This document shows, one piece after another, positions 20,756 to 33,001 of a stretch of DNA of 64,000 nucleotides; positions within the stretch are counted from its first letter, which is position 1, and every line of letters begins with the position of its first letter. The translations under genes and the position numbers were made by a program. The stretch spans positions 62,001 to 126,000 of the forward strand of contig NZ_JAIVMG010000012.1 in assembly GCF_020177335.1 (NCBI RefSeq), in the 5' to 3' direction. This DNA comes from Stappia indica. GTDB taxonomy: Bacteria; Pseudomonadota; Alphaproteobacteria; Rhizobiales; Stappiaceae. Under the pieces are notes generated by a model, which saw only the letters and a list, made by a program, of their open reading frames with translations, searched no databases and was not told the DNA's origin.

Positions 20756-22324
20756 ATGCCGCTGATCGCAGTCTTCCGTCTGGCCCGCGCGGGCCTTGTC
20801 ATGGCCCGCGAAGGGGTGTTCGGCATCGTCGACCTGCCCGATCTGCCGCCGGCCCAACGCATGGCGCTTCGCACCATCCGCCTGCTGGAACGCCGCTCGG
20901 TGCGCCGGAAGACCGCCGACAAGCGCCTGTCCGATGCGCTCAACCGGCTCGGCCCCTCCTATGTGAAGCTCGGCCAGTTCCTCGCCACCCGGCCGGATGT
21001 GGTCGGCCGGGACATCGCCACCGACCTGACCTCGCTGCAGGATCAGTTGCCGGCCTTTCCGATGGCCGAGGCCCAGCGCGTCGTCGAGGAGCAGCTCGGC
21101 CAGCCGGTGGACGCGCTGTTCGAGGAGTTCGGCGAGGCGGTGGCCGCCGCCTCGATCGCCCAGGTTCATCGCGCCAAGATCCGCGACCATGACGGCGAGC
21201 TGCGCGAGGTGGCGGTCAAGATCCTGCGCCCAGGCGTTGCCGAGCGGTTCCGCCGGGATCTGAAGAGCTACTATCTGGTCGCACAGACCATGGAGCGGCT
21301 GCATCCCCCCTCACGGCGCCTTCGTCCGGTGGCCGTCGTCGACACGCTGGCCCGCTCGGTCGAACTGGAAATGGATTTTCGTCTCGAAGCCGCCGGGCTT
21401 TCGGAAATGAACGAGAACACCCGGGAGGACCCAGGGTTCCGGGTGCCGCAAGTCAACTGGCCGCGCACGGCGAAATCGGTCCTGACCATGGAGTGGATCG
21501 AGGGCCGCAAGCTTTCCGATGTGGCTGGAATCGAGGCCGATGGCCACGACCTGCCGGCGGTCGGCGCCACCGTAATCCAGTCCTTCCTGCGCCATGCGGT
21601 GCGCGACGGCTTCTTTCATGCCGACATGCATCAGGGCAATTTGTTCGTTGAGGCCGATGGCACGCTGGTGGCGGTCGATTTCGGCATCACCGGCCGGCTC
21701 AGCCCGGCGGAACGGCGGTTCCTCGCCGAAATCCTGTTCGGCTTCATCACCCGCGACTACCGACGGGTGGCGGAAGTGCATTTCGAGGCCGGCTACGTGC
21801 CGCGCGATCAGGACATGGACGTGTTCGCCCAGGCGATTCGCGCCATCGGCGAGCCGATCCACGGCCATGATGCCTCCGAGATTTCCATGGCCCGGCTTCT
21901 GACCCAGTTGCTGGAGGTCACCGAGCTGTTCAACATGCGCACCCAGACCCAGCTCATCATGCTGCAAAAGACCATGGTGGTGGTCGAGGGGGTGGCGCGC
22001 ACGCTCAACCCGCATCTCGACATGTGGCACACGGCCGAACCGGTGGTGCGCGGCTGGATCGAGCGCAATCTCGGACCGGCCGGCCGTCTGCAGGATGCCG
22101 CCGGAGGCCTTGCCGCGCTCGGCCGTCTTGCCGCCGACCTGCCGCTGCTCGCCGACCGGGCCGGACGGCTCTCGGGCGAGATCGAGCGGATGACGGAAAA
22201 AGGGCTGAGGTTCGACGCGGAAACCGCCGAAGCCATCGGCAAGGCGGAAGCCCGGCACACCCGTTCGGGCCGAATCGCCCTCTGGATCATCGCCGGGCTG
22301 CTGGCCATCGCCGTCTTCGGCTAG
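20756..22324 (+). CDS. ubiB: Ubiquinone biosynthesis protein UbiB (ABC1/ADCK kinase-like)
   Basis: The 522-residue atypical kinase-like ATPase is needed for ubiquinone accumulation. Visible are KxGQ-type LGPSYVKLGQFLATRPD, AASIAQVHRAKI, the invariant Lys in VAVKILRPGV, FHADMHQGNLFV and VDFGITGRL. A C-terminal hydrophobic helix (IALWIIAGLLAIAVFG) would anchor it to the inner membrane. ATG 20756 lies 7 nt after the ubiE stop; a longer in-frame start (20711) lies inside ubiE and is less likely. Confidence 0.95.
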   Translation: MPLIAVFRLARAGLVMAREGVFGIVDLPDLPPAQRMALRTIRLLERRSVRRKTADKRLSDALNRLGPSYVKLGQFLATRPDVVGRDIATDLTSLQDQLPAFPMAEAQRVVEEQLGQPVDALFEEFGEAVAAASIAQVHRAKIRDHDGELREVAVKILRPGVAERFRRDLKSYYLVAQTMERLHPPSRRLRPVAVVDTLARSVELEMDFRLEAAGLSEMNENTREDPGFRVPQVNWPRTAKSVLTMEWIEGRKLSDVAGIEADGHDLPAVGATVIQSFLRHAVRDGFFHADMHQGNLFVEADGTLVAVDFGITGRLSPAERRFLAEILFGFITRDYRRVAEVHFEAGYVPRDQDMDVFAQAIRAIGEPIHGHDASEISMARLLTQLLEVTELFNMRTQTQLIMLQKTMVVVEGVARTLNPHLDMWHTAEPVVRGWIERNLGPAGRLQDAAGGLAALGRLAADLPLLADRAGRLSGEIERMTEKGLRFDAETAEAIGKAEARHTRSGRIALWIIAGLLAIAVFG

Positions 22325-22369
22325 GCGCGGCTGTCCGCCGGACCGGCAGGGGGGACGGGGGCGGGGCCC

Positions 22370-22981
22370 TCAGCCGACCCGGCGCAGCGTGAGGTTGATG
22401 CGCCCGTCATCCTTTAGCAGCGTCGAGGTGCCGGGAAGGATCCGGTCGATGCCGTGAAAGGCGAGCCTTGCCTCTCCGCCCAGCACCAGCACATCGCCAG
22501 ATGACAAGCGGAACGAGCGCGTCGGCGCCTGGCGGCTCGTGCCGCCGAGGCGAAAGATCGCGGTCGCGCCCAGCGAGACCGACACCACCGGCGCGGAAAA
22601 GTCCCGCTCATCCCGGTCCTGGTGCAGCCCCATGCGCGCCCCTGGCCCGTAGTAGTTGATCAGGCAGGCCTGAGCCGGCGGCTGATTTGGCACCACCATC
22701 GCCCACAAGTCGTCAAGCTGACCGGGCATCGGCGGCCAGGGCTCGCCGGTCTCCGGATGATGGGCCTGATAGCGGTAGCCCTCCCGGTCCGACACCCAGC
22801 CAAGCGGTCCGCAATTCGACATGCGCACCGAGAACGGGCGGCCCGTGCGCGGCATCACCGGGGTAAACAGCGGCGCGGCCGCCACCACCTTGCGGATGGC
22901 GGCAAGAAGCGCCTCCTGCCCGGCCCGGTCGAAATAGCCGGGCAGCAGGCGAAATCCTTCCGGTAGCGGCTTGGCGTTCAT
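22370..22981 (-). CDS. alkB: AlkB-type alkylated-DNA repair dioxygenase
   Basis: The 203-residue Fe(II)/2-oxoglutarate dioxygenase oxidatively removes N1-methyladenine and N3-methylcytosine lesions. The iron ligands are seen in MGLHQDRDE (HxD) and the later His in LAFHGIDRI, and the 2-oxoglutarate/substrate motif RINLTLR closes the domain. YYGPGARM precedes the HxD as in E. coli AlkB. GGGAGG lies 6 nt before ATG 22981; a TTG two codons upstream is also open. It is convergent with ubiB and shows no link to an ada gene here. Confidence 0.94.
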   Translation of the reverse strand: MNAKPLPEGFRLLPGYFDRAGQEALLAAIRKVVAAAPLFTPVMPRTGRPFSVRMSNCGPLGWVSDREGYRYQAHHPETGEPWPPMPGQLDDLWAMVVPNQPPAQACLINYYGPGARMGLHQDRDERDFSAPVVSVSLGATAIFRLGGTSRQAPTRSFRLSSGDVLVLGGEARLAFHGIDRILPGTSTLLKDDGRINLTLRRVG

Positions 22982-23054
22982 GCCCAACCTCCCTGCTTTC
23001 GCTCCCTGGGCGCCGGGAGCCGCGCGCCCATCCTATACCCGGAGCACCCAGCCA

Positions 23055-23085
23055 AGAAAAACGCCCGGCGCATGGCACCGGGCGT
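23055..23085 (-). terminator. Terminator of the atp operon
   Basis: On the minus strand ACGCCCGG and CCGGGCGT form the stem, followed by TTTTTC. It begins about 33 nt after the atpC stop. Confidence 0.85.
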
Positions 23086-23117
23086 TGATCAATCTTGAAA
23101 CGTTGCTGTCGCGTCGT

Positions 23118-23525
23118 TCAGAGCGTCTTCAGGACGGTCTCGGCGTCGCGGAGCTGCTGCAGCACGGTGGCTGCCCTCTCCCGGCTTGCCTCGTCCTTCG
23201 CATCGCGCACATCTTCCTCGGCATCGCGGATCTGCGAGGCGATCTCATCGGCCTTCAGATCCTCGACCGGCACGGCCATTTCGGCCAGAACCGTCAGCCC
23301 CTTCGGGCCGGCCTCGGCGAAACCGCCGCGAATGAAGTAGCGCTCGGTGCCGCCGGCGGCACGGACGACCCGAAGGACGCCCGGGCGCATGGTCGACATC
23401 ACCGGAGCGTGTCCCGCCATGATGCCGAACTCGCCCTCGGCGCCCGGCACCACAACCTCGGTGGCTTCTTCGGAGAGAAGAAGCCGCTCCGGGGAGACGA
23501 GCTCGAACTGGAATGCTCCCGCCAT
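23118..23525 (-). CDS. atpC: ATP synthase F1 subunit epsilon
   Basis: The 135-residue epsilon subunit joins gamma in the central stalk and can inhibit hydrolysis. The N-terminal beta-sandwich is recognised by FELVSPERLLLSEEATEVVVPG and GEFGIMAGHAPVMSTMRPG; a short helical C-terminus (AEEDVRDAKDEASRERAA) follows. It is the last gene of the operon, 24 nt after atpD, with a terminator behind it. Confidence 0.96.
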   Translation of the reverse strand: MAGAFQFELVSPERLLLSEEATEVVVPGAEGEFGIMAGHAPVMSTMRPGVLRVVRAAGGTERYFIRGGFAEAGPKGLTVLAEMAVPVEDLKADEIASQIRDAEEDVRDAKDEASRERAATVLQQLRDAETVLKTL

Positions 23526-23549
23526 GTCGTGCCTCGATCCTTCGTTGCC

Positions 23550-24998
<1,449 letters not shown>

Positions 24999-25880
24999 TC
25001 AGAGCGCTTCGGCGCCCGAGATGATTTCGATCAGCTCCTTGGTGATCTGAGCCTGACGCTGGCGGTTGTAGTTCAGCGTCAGCTTGTCGATCATTTCGCC
25101 CGCGTTGCGCGTGGCGTTGTCCATGGCGCTCATCCGTGCGCCCTGCTCGGAGGCCGCGTTTTCCAAAAGACTGCGGAATATCTGCACCGAGATGTTGCGC
25201 GGCAGCAATTCGGCGAGGATTTCCCCCTCGTCCGGCTCGTACTCGTACACCACACCGCGGTCCGCACCGCCTTCACCCGCCCCCTCGAAGGTGGCCGGGA
25301 TGAGCTGCTGTGCCGTCGGGATCTGGCTGATCACCGACTGGAACCGGGAGTAGAACACGGTGCAGACGTCAAACTCGCCATCGGCGAACATCTGCCGGAC
25401 CATGCTGCCGATCTCGTCGGCATCGTGGAAGGCAACGCGCTTGATGTGGCGCAGCTCGACGGTCTTGACGATATGGGTGCCAAGATCGCGCTTCAGGCTG
25501 TCAAAGCCCTTCTTGCCGACGCAGACGATCTTCACCGTCTTGCCAGCGGCGATCAGCGAGCGTGCGCGGTCGCGCGCCAGCTTGGCGATCGAGGAGTTGA
25601 AGCCGCCGCACAGGCCGCGTTCCGCCGTGGCGACGAGCAGCATGTGCACGTCGTCACGACCCGTTCCGGCGAGCAGGGCCGGCGCATCCTCGCGTCCCTC
25701 GAACGCGGTGGCGAGATTTGCCAGCACGGCTTCCATGCGTTCCGCATAGGGCCGTGCGGCCTCCGCCGCCTCCTGAGCGCGACGCAGCTTCGCCGCGGCC
25801 ACCATCTGCATGGCCTTGGTGATTTTCTGCGTCGCCTTCACGGAGGCGATCCGGTTTCTTAAGTCCTTCAGGCTCGGCAT
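24999..25880 (-). CDS. atpG: ATP synthase F1 subunit gamma
   Basis: The 293-residue rotor subunit has the conserved N-terminal coil [24 protein letters not shown] and C-terminal [21 protein letters not shown] helix. [19 protein letters not shown] lies in the middle. It is placed between atpA and atpD as usual, with short gaps on both sides. Confidence 0.97.
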   Translation of the reverse strand: MPSLKDLRNRIASVKATQKITKAMQMVAAAKLRRAQEAAEAARPYAERMEAVLANLATAFEGREDAPALLAGTGRDDVHMLLVATAERGLCGGFNSSIAKLARDRARSLIAAGKTVKIVCVGKKGFDSLKRDLGTHIVKTVELRHIKRVAFHDADEIGSMVRQMFADGEFDVCTVFYSRFQSVISQIPTAQQLIPATFEGAGEGGADRGVVYEYEPDEGEILAELLPRNISVQIFRSLLENAASEQGARMSAMDNATRNAGEMIDKLTLNYNRQRQAQITKELIEIISGAEAL

Positions 25881-25915
25881 GGCCGCCCCTTGTTCCAGGT
25901 GCCGTCAGTGATGCG

Positions 25916-27444
<1,529 letters not shown>

Positions 27445-27445
<1 letters not shown>

Positions 27446-28005
27446 CAGCCGACCTCTTTCATCGCGAACTTGAGGGAATTGAGTTTTGTCTTGAGCGAAG
27501 TATCGATCATCCGGCTCCCGACCTTGACGACCAGGCCGCCAATCAGGGAGGGATCGACCTTCGCCGTGATCGTCACGGACTTGCCGGTCGCCGCGTTGAG
27601 CGCCTCCTTCAGCGCCGCAACATGCGCATCGGACAGCTCGCTGGCCGAAACCACGTCCGCCGAAAGCTCACCACGCCGCCGCGCCAGATCGGCGCGGAAC
27701 GCGGCGATCATCGACGGCACGGCGAACAACCGCCGGTTCTGCGCCGCGAGCTTGAGGAAGTTAGCGGCGAGCCCGCCAATGCCGGCCTTGTCCAGAACCG
27801 CCGTCAACGCCTTCAGCTGCGCATCGGCGGTCAGAACGGGGCTGGTGACAAGACGGCTGAGGTCGTCGCTGTCCTGGAGCAGCTTCTCGAAAGCGGTCAG
27901 GGCCTTCTCGACGTCCGCCACGGAGCCCTGCTCCTCTGACAGATCGAGCAGTGCCGCCGCGTAACGGGAAGCCACGCCTGAAATGAGAGATACGTTGTCG
28001 GTCAC
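27445..28005 (-). CDS. atpH: ATP synthase F1 subunit delta
   Basis: The 186-residue delta subunit links F1 to the peripheral stalk. I take the GTG at 28005 ([22 protein letters not shown]) because this matches the usual N-terminus and length; the frame stays open to 28176 but upstream residues are unlike the family. The C-terminal segment [20 protein letters not shown] is the strongest signature. It opens an F1-only operon; F0 genes lie elsewhere, as is normal in alphaproteobacteria. Confidence 0.93.
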
Positions 28006-28136
28006 AGGGTCCGTGCTCTCTGACGCAGGTTTGCAGCCGAAGCTCTCAGCAATGCTGATTGCAAGGCCTTGGAAAACTGAAACTTTCTTGGATCGGGGAG
28101 CAGCCAAAGGCTTTTCGCCCCCGCAAAGCCGCGCTC

Positions 28137-28165
28137 CGATTAGCACAGGCTTCCGAGCGGCGCAA
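28137..28165 (-). promoter_or_regulatory. Possible atp operon promoter
   Basis: On the minus strand TTGCGC (28160-28165) and TAATCG (28137-28142) are spaced by 17 bp, about 130 nt upstream of the atpH start. The match is moderate. Confidence 0.3.
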
Positions 28166-28265
28166 CATAGCCGCATGGCTGATTTCGCGCTCGTGCCCCC
28201 GGAAATGGCTCCGGGCGCCCCACAAATGCAGCGGACTCAACGGCATTTGCCATTTTCAACGATGG

Positions 28266-30506
28266 CTAAAGAAAGCTCTGCGGATCGACATCAACCTGGA
28301 GGCGCACGCTGCCCCGCAGCTTCGGCGCCCGTTTCAGCCACTCCCGCAACAGCCCTTGCAGGTCGGTCGCGCGGGGGGTCATCGCCAGCAACCTGAACCT
28401 GTGGCGCCCGCGTACCAGCGCCAGCGCCGCTTCCGCCGGACCGAGCACGGTCAGGGCGGGATCATGCGGCGCGCACAGCGCCAGCGCACGCGCATGGGTG
28501 GCGGCGACGGCTTTGTCCGGGCCGGAGACGATCAGCGCCGCCATCCGGCCGAAGGGTGGCAGATGTGCCGCCCGGCGGGCGGCGATCTCCGCCCCGTAGA
28601 AGGCGGTGCGGTCATCGCGCGCCAACGCCCGGATCACCGGATGCTCGGGCGCGTAGGTCTGCAGCATCCCGTGGCCCTGGCCGCTGATCCGCCCCGCACG
28701 GCCCGTGACCTGGGCCAGAAGCTGGAAGGTCCGTTCGGCGGCGCGCGGGTCGCCATTGGCAAGGCCGAGATCCGCATCGACCACGCCCACCAGCCGCATC
28801 AGCGGAAAATTGTGCCCCTTGGCGACCAACTGGGTGCCGACAACAATGTCCGCGCCGCCCTCCTCGATCACCTTCATCTCCCGCTTCATCCGTTCGGCGC
28901 CGCCGGGCAGATCGGAGGACAGCACCAGCACCCGGGCATCGGGGAACAGATCACCGGCCTCCTCGGCGATGCGCTCCACCCCCGGCCCGCAGGGCACCAG
29001 CGAGTCCGTGCCGCCGCAAGAGGGGCAGTGATCCGGGCTCGGCTCCACATGGCCGCAGTGATGGCAAGCGAGCTGACCGCGAAACCTGTGTTCGATCAGC
29101 CAGGTACTGCAATTGGGGCATTGGAAGCGATGGCCGCAGGAGCGGCACAGGGTGAGCGGTGCATAGCCTCGCCGGTTCAGGAACAAGAGCGACTGGGCCC
29201 CGTCGGCCAGCGCCTCGGCGATGGCCCGGCGCAGGGCGGGCGCCAGCCACTGGCCGCGCTCCGGTCCGTCCTGGCGCATGTCGATCGCCACGATCTCCGG
29301 CATGTTGGCGCCGAGGGCACGCTCCGGCAGCTCCAGCCGCTGATAGCGTCCCGCCTCCGCGTTCACCTGGCTTTCCACCGAGGGGGTGGCCGAGGCGAGA
29401 ATCACCGGAAAACCGGTGAGATGGCCCCGCACCACCGCCATGTCTCGGGCGTTGTAGGGAACTCGGTCATCCTGCTTGTAGGCGCCGTCATGCTCCTCAT
29501 CGACAACGATCAGGCCCAGTTCGCGGAACGGCAGGAACAGGGCCGAGCGGGCGCCGACCACCACCCGGACATCGCCCGTGGCAACGCCGCGCCAGACACG
29601 AGCACGCTGCTTCGGCGAGATTTCCGAGTGCCATTCGGCGGGCCTTGCAGCGAAACGGCGCTCGAATCGCTCCAGAAACGCGCTGGTCAGGGCGATCTCG
29701 GGAATCAGGATCAACGCCTGCCGCCCGGCGCGCAGCGCGGCGGCGACCGCCTCGAAATAGACTTCGGTCTTGCCCGAGCCGGTCACACCATCGATCAGGA
29801 AGGTCTGGAACCCGCCGCGGGCAGCCGTGACAAGCCGGTCGGCGGCGACCTGCTGTGCCGCCGTCAGTTTTGGCGGCGCCCAGTCCGGATCCGGAGCCGG
29901 CACTGGCGGGACGGCCGGCATCTGCACCACCTCCAGCACCTCATGGGCGATCAGCCCGTCGATCACCGAGGGGCTGACGCCGGCGGCGTGGGCAAGACCG
30001 CTCTTCGACCAGGCAAAGCCGTCCTCCATGGTGTCGAGCACCCGTTTGCGGGCGGCGGTCAGGCGTTCGGGCGGCGGCGCCGCCTCGATCCGCCGTACGC
30101 CGGGAACCGGCGCCTCCGGCTCCAGCGCCTCCTCCGACCGCAGCACCATGCGCAGCACCATGCCCGGCGAGGCCAGCGTCCAGTTGGCGACCCAGTCGAT
30201 CAGCGCCCGCAAGGCATCATCGAGCGGCGGGGCCTGGTCGTAGTGATGCAACAGATCCTTCAGCCGCCCGGGTGAGACCGGGGCGGCCGCATCCACCGCC
30301 CAGACGACACCGATCACCTCACGCGGCCCAAGCGGCACGCGGACGATCGACCCGAGGCCGGGCGCCATCCCCTCCGGCACCCGGTAGGTGTAGGGCTCGG
30401 CGACCGCGACCGGCAAAAGCACCCGCACCAGCGGACGGGCAGACCCGCCAAACAGGTCCTGCACGGCGGTGCGGGCTGGAGCTTTCGGAAGAGGCGTCTG
30501 CGTCAT
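28266..30506 (-). CDS. priA: Primosomal protein N' (replication restart helicase PriA)
   Basis: The 746-residue superfamily 2 helicase reloads replisomes at stalled forks. Visible are Walker A DGVTGSGKTEVYFEA, the DEEH box VDEEHDGAYKQDD, ILASATPSVES, the zinc-binding cysteine cluster (CRSCGHRFQCPNC, CHHCGH, CPSCGG) and the late motif VTGRAGRISGQG. I start at ATG 30506 (MTQTPLPK); the open frame extends to 31139 only by running antisense through fsa. It precedes the atp operon on the same strand, 260 bp away. Confidence 0.96.
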   Translation of the reverse strand: MTQTPLPKAPARTAVQDLFGGSARPLVRVLLPVAVAEPYTYRVPEGMAPGLGSIVRVPLGPREVIGVVWAVDAAAPVSPGRLKDLLHHYDQAPPLDDALRALIDWVANWTLASPGMVLRMVLRSEEALEPEAPVPGVRRIEAAPPPERLTAARKRVLDTMEDGFAWSKSGLAHAAGVSPSVIDGLIAHEVLEVVQMPAVPPVPAPDPDWAPPKLTAAQQVAADRLVTAARGGFQTFLIDGVTGSGKTEVYFEAVAAALRAGRQALILIPEIALTSAFLERFERRFAARPAEWHSEISPKQRARVWRGVATGDVRVVVGARSALFLPFRELGLIVVDEEHDGAYKQDDRVPYNARDMAVVRGHLTGFPVILASATPSVESQVNAEAGRYQRLELPERALGANMPEIVAIDMRQDGPERGQWLAPALRRAIAEALADGAQSLLFLNRRGYAPLTLCRSCGHRFQCPNCSTWLIEHRFRGQLACHHCGHVEPSPDHCPSCGGTDSLVPCGPGVERIAEEAGDLFPDARVLVLSSDLPGGAERMKREMKVIEEGGADIVVGTQLVAKGHNFPLMRLVGVVDADLGLANGDPRAAERTFQLLAQVTGRAGRISGQGHGMLQTYAPEHPVIRALARDDRTAFYGAEIAARRAAHLPPFGRMAALIVSGPDKAVAATHARALALCAPHDPALTVLGPAEAALALVRGRHRFRLLAMTPRATDLQGLLREWLKRAPKLRGSVRLQVDVDPQSFL

Positions 30507-30801
30507 CGGGGTCGCTTGCAAGGGTCCATTGGCGGCACGGCGGACGCACCTCTTCGGCCCGTCCGCGAATCGGGACGGGCCACAATGTCGCAAATCCGGG
30601 GCAAGGACGAGGCGGTTTCGCCCTTTTCGAGCGAATCGGGGCTGTCGCCGCTGACCGTCCTGCGATATGCAGGCAAAAGCCGGCGCCCAAAAGGGGATGG
30701 CCGGCCACCCAGACATATCACACCGGCCGCCCGCGCCGATGCGACCCTGATGCGTCCGGCCGCCAGAGCCCGGGCCGTTCAGCCAAGGAGCCAGACACGC
30801 C
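30507..30801. other. priA/fsa divergent intergenic region
   Basis: About 295 bp without a supported gene, expected to carry both promoters. Nothing distinctive was identified. Confidence 0.4.
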
Positions 30802-31455
30802 ATGAAATTCTTCGTCGACACCGCGGATACAGCGGACATCAAGGAACTGGCCGCGACCGGGCTTCTCGACGGCGTGACCACCAATCCTTCGCTGATCCTC
30901 AAGGCCGGCCGGCCGATGCCCGAGGTGATCGCCGAGATCTGCGCGCTGGTTGACGGCCCCGTCTCCGCCGAGGTCACCGCGACGGACGCCGAGGCCATGA
31001 TCGCCGAGGGCCGCAAGCTCGCCGAGATCGCCGACAACATCGCCATCAAGCTGCCGCTCACCCTCGACGGGCTGAAGGCCTGCCGCGTGCTGACGGACGA
31101 AGGCCGGATGGTCAATGTCACCCTGTGCTTCTCCGCCAATCAGGCGCTGCTCGCCGCCAAGGCCGGCGCGACCTTCATCTCGCCGTTCATCGGCCGGCTC
31201 GACGACATCAACACCGACGGCATGGATCTGATCCGCGAAATCCGGGTGATCTATGACAATTACGGCTTCGAGACCGAGATTCTCGCCGCCTCGATCCGCT
31301 CCGCCAACCACGTCAAGGACTGCGCGCTGGTCGGCGCGGATGTCGCCACGGTGCCGCCGGCGGTGCTGAAGGGCCTCGTCAAGCATCCGCTCACCGACAA
31401 GGGGCTGGAGCAGTTCCTGGCTGACTGGGCCAAGACCGGCCAGAGCATCCTCTAA
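30802..31455 (+). CDS. fsa: Transaldolase / fructose-6-phosphate aldolase family protein
   Basis: The 217-residue small transaldolase-type TIM barrel has [16 protein letters not shown] at the N-terminus, [13 protein letters not shown], the Schiff-base lysine in NIAIKLPLT, and [19 protein letters not shown]. This subfamily is annotated either as transaldolase of the pentose phosphate pathway or as fructose-6-phosphate aldolase; sequence alone does not decide. It is divergent from priA, a neighbourhood conserved in Rhizobiales. Confidence 0.93.
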   Translation: MKFFVDTADTADIKELAATGLLDGVTTNPSLILKAGRPMPEVIAEICALVDGPVSAEVTATDAEAMIAEGRKLAEIADNIAIKLPLTLDGLKACRVLTDEGRMVNVTLCFSANQALLAAKAGATFISPFIGRLDDINTDGMDLIREIRVIYDNYGFETEILAASIRSANHVKDCALVGADVATVPPAVLKGLVKHPLTDKGLEQFLADWAKTGQSIL

Positions 31456-31526
31456 GCTCCGACTTACCGCGTGGCGTGGACCGGTGGCGACCGCTACCGG
31501 TCCCGTACCATGCTACCCTTCCCCGC

Positions 31527-32495
31527 ATGACCGACGATGATTCGCTCCTTGTCTGTGCCCGTGCCGATGTGAATGCGGCAATCGATGACTGGCTCGATCA
31601 TCTCGGGTCAGAGCGCCGGCTCGCCGACAAGACGCTCATCGCCTACGAGCGGGATGTGCGGCAATTCCTGCGCTTCCTCACCGGTCATCAGGGCGAACCG
31701 CCCGCGCTCGCCCATCTTGCCGAGCTGCGCCCGGCGGATTTCCGCGCCTTTCTCGCCCGGCGCCGCCAGGGTGGCAGCCAGAGCCGGACCCTCGCCCGCG
31801 GCCTTGCCGGCATCCGCTCCTTCCTTGGATTTCTGGAGCGGCGTGGCGACGTCAACGCCGCGGCGGCCGCTGCCGTGCGCCCTCCGCGCCAGCCGCGCTC
31901 GCTGCCCAAGCCGGTTGCCGCCAGCGATGCCCTGACCATTGTCGATGCCGATTGCAGTCTGGATACCGAACCTTGGGTGGCGGCGCGCAACGCCGCTGTC
32001 TTCACCCTGCTCTACGGCTGCGGCCTGCGGCTGGGCGAGGCGCTTTCGCTGACCGGCGCCAGCGCACCGCGCAAGGAAAGCCGCTCCTTGCGGATCACCG
32101 GCAAGGGCGGGCGCCAACGGATCGTGCCGCTGCTGCCGATCGTCGGCGAGGCGGTGGAGGCCTATCTCGCCGCCTGCCCGTACACGCCCGCACCGGACGG
32201 GCCGCTGTTTCTTGGCGTGCGCGGCGGCCCGCTCAACCCGCGCATCGTCCAATACGCCATGGCTCGGCTCAGAAGCGCCCTGGGACTGCCCGACAGCGCC
32301 ACCCCGCATGCCCTGCGCCATTCCTTCGCCACCCATCTTCTGGCCGGCGGCGGCGATCTGCGGACCATCCAGGAACTGCTCGGCCACGCGAGCCTTTCCA
32401 CCACACAGATCTACACCGAGGTGGATGCGGCGCGGTTGCTCGATGTCTATGACCGGGCGCATCCACGCGCCGGCGCCGGCAAACCGGCGAGATGA
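31527..32495 (+). CDS. xerC: Tyrosine recombinase XerC
   Basis: The 322-residue site-specific recombinase resolves chromosome dimers at dif with XerD. The N-terminal SAM-like domain holds IDDWLDHLGSERRLADKTL. The catalytic residues are all present: Arg in GCGLRLGEALSL, Lys in ITGKGGRQR, HALRHSFATHLL, LLGHASLSTTQIY with the nucleophilic Tyr. No Shine-Dalgarno precedes ATG 31527; an upstream in-frame start at 31476 lies just after fsa. No dif site was found here. Confidence 0.95.
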   Translation: MTDDDSLLVCARADVNAAIDDWLDHLGSERRLADKTLIAYERDVRQFLRFLTGHQGEPPALAHLAELRPADFRAFLARRRQGGSQSRTLARGLAGIRSFLGFLERRGDVNAAAAAAVRPPRQPRSLPKPVAASDALTIVDADCSLDTEPWVAARNAAVFTLLYGCGLRLGEALSLTGASAPRKESRSLRITGKGGRQRIVPLLPIVGEAVEAYLAACPYTPAPDGPLFLGVRGGPLNPRIVQYAMARLRSALGLPDSATPHALRHSFATHLLAGGGDLRTIQELLGHASLSTTQIYTEVDAARLLDVYDRAHPRAGAGKPAR

Positions 32496-32533
32496 CGATT
32501 GACTGAGCACGCCACAGTAGAACAGAATCGCAC

Positions 32534-32938
32534 ATGCGCGTTCCCGCTCTTCCTCTCCTCGGCCTGCTGCTGCTGACGACGCCATCTCTGGCGGATGAGG
32601 AGTTTTGCCGCATTCCCGAGGCGGGAAGCTGGGTCAACCCGGCGGCGCAGACCCGGCAGATCCGGCGGATCGAAATCACCAGCGCCTGTATCGACGGCCA
32701 GGTCACGGCGCAGATGCGTGCCTTTACCCACTGCGCCCCGCGCGACTGCAAATGGGGCTGGACCGAGGCCTTCCGCCAAGCCGATGGCCGACTGTTCGCA
32801 CGTTTCGAAGGCTTTTTCAGTGCCCGCGAGATCATCATCGTCCGCATGGGCGAGCGCATCGAGGCGCTGGTGACCATCGACCCGCATGACCCCAAGGAGC
32901 CGAATGCCTTTCACAGCGCGATCATGATCCGCGAGTGA
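32534..32938 (+). CDS. Small secreted protein of unknown function
   Basis: The 134-residue product begins with a clear Sec signal (MRVPALPLLGLLLLTTPSLA, cleavage after ALA-type SLA) and a mature part with four Cys (FCRIP, SACID, HCAPRDCKWGW) that could pair in the periplasm. I do not recognise a named family. It lies 38 nt after xerC on the same strand and converges with lpdA. Codon use looks like its neighbours, so it is probably a real gene. Confidence 0.8.
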   Translation: MRVPALPLLGLLLLTTPSLADEEFCRIPEAGSWVNPAAQTRQIRRIEITSACIDGQVTAQMRAFTHCAPRDCKWGWTEAFRQADGRLFARFEGFFSAREIIIVRMGERIEALVTIDPHDPKEPNAFHSAIMIRE

Positions 32939-32959
32939 CCGGGCGCCTTGCGGCAAAGG

Positions 32960-32986
32960 CCCGGGCCGACCGGCGGCCGGCCCGGG
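32960..32986. terminator. Hairpin between convergent genes
   Basis: A perfect 9-bp stem (CCCGGGCCG with CGGCCCGGG) lies between the secreted-protein gene and lpdA, in the 63-bp convergent gap. It has no U-tract but is well placed to stop transcription from both sides. Confidence 0.5.
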
Positions 32987-33001
32987 AATGTCAGATCCGG
33001 C

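Noticed and set aside
28266-31139. A 957-residue PriA starting at 31139
   Set aside because: The extra N-terminal part is antisense to fsa and crosses its promoter region; the conserved PriA start region is at 30506.
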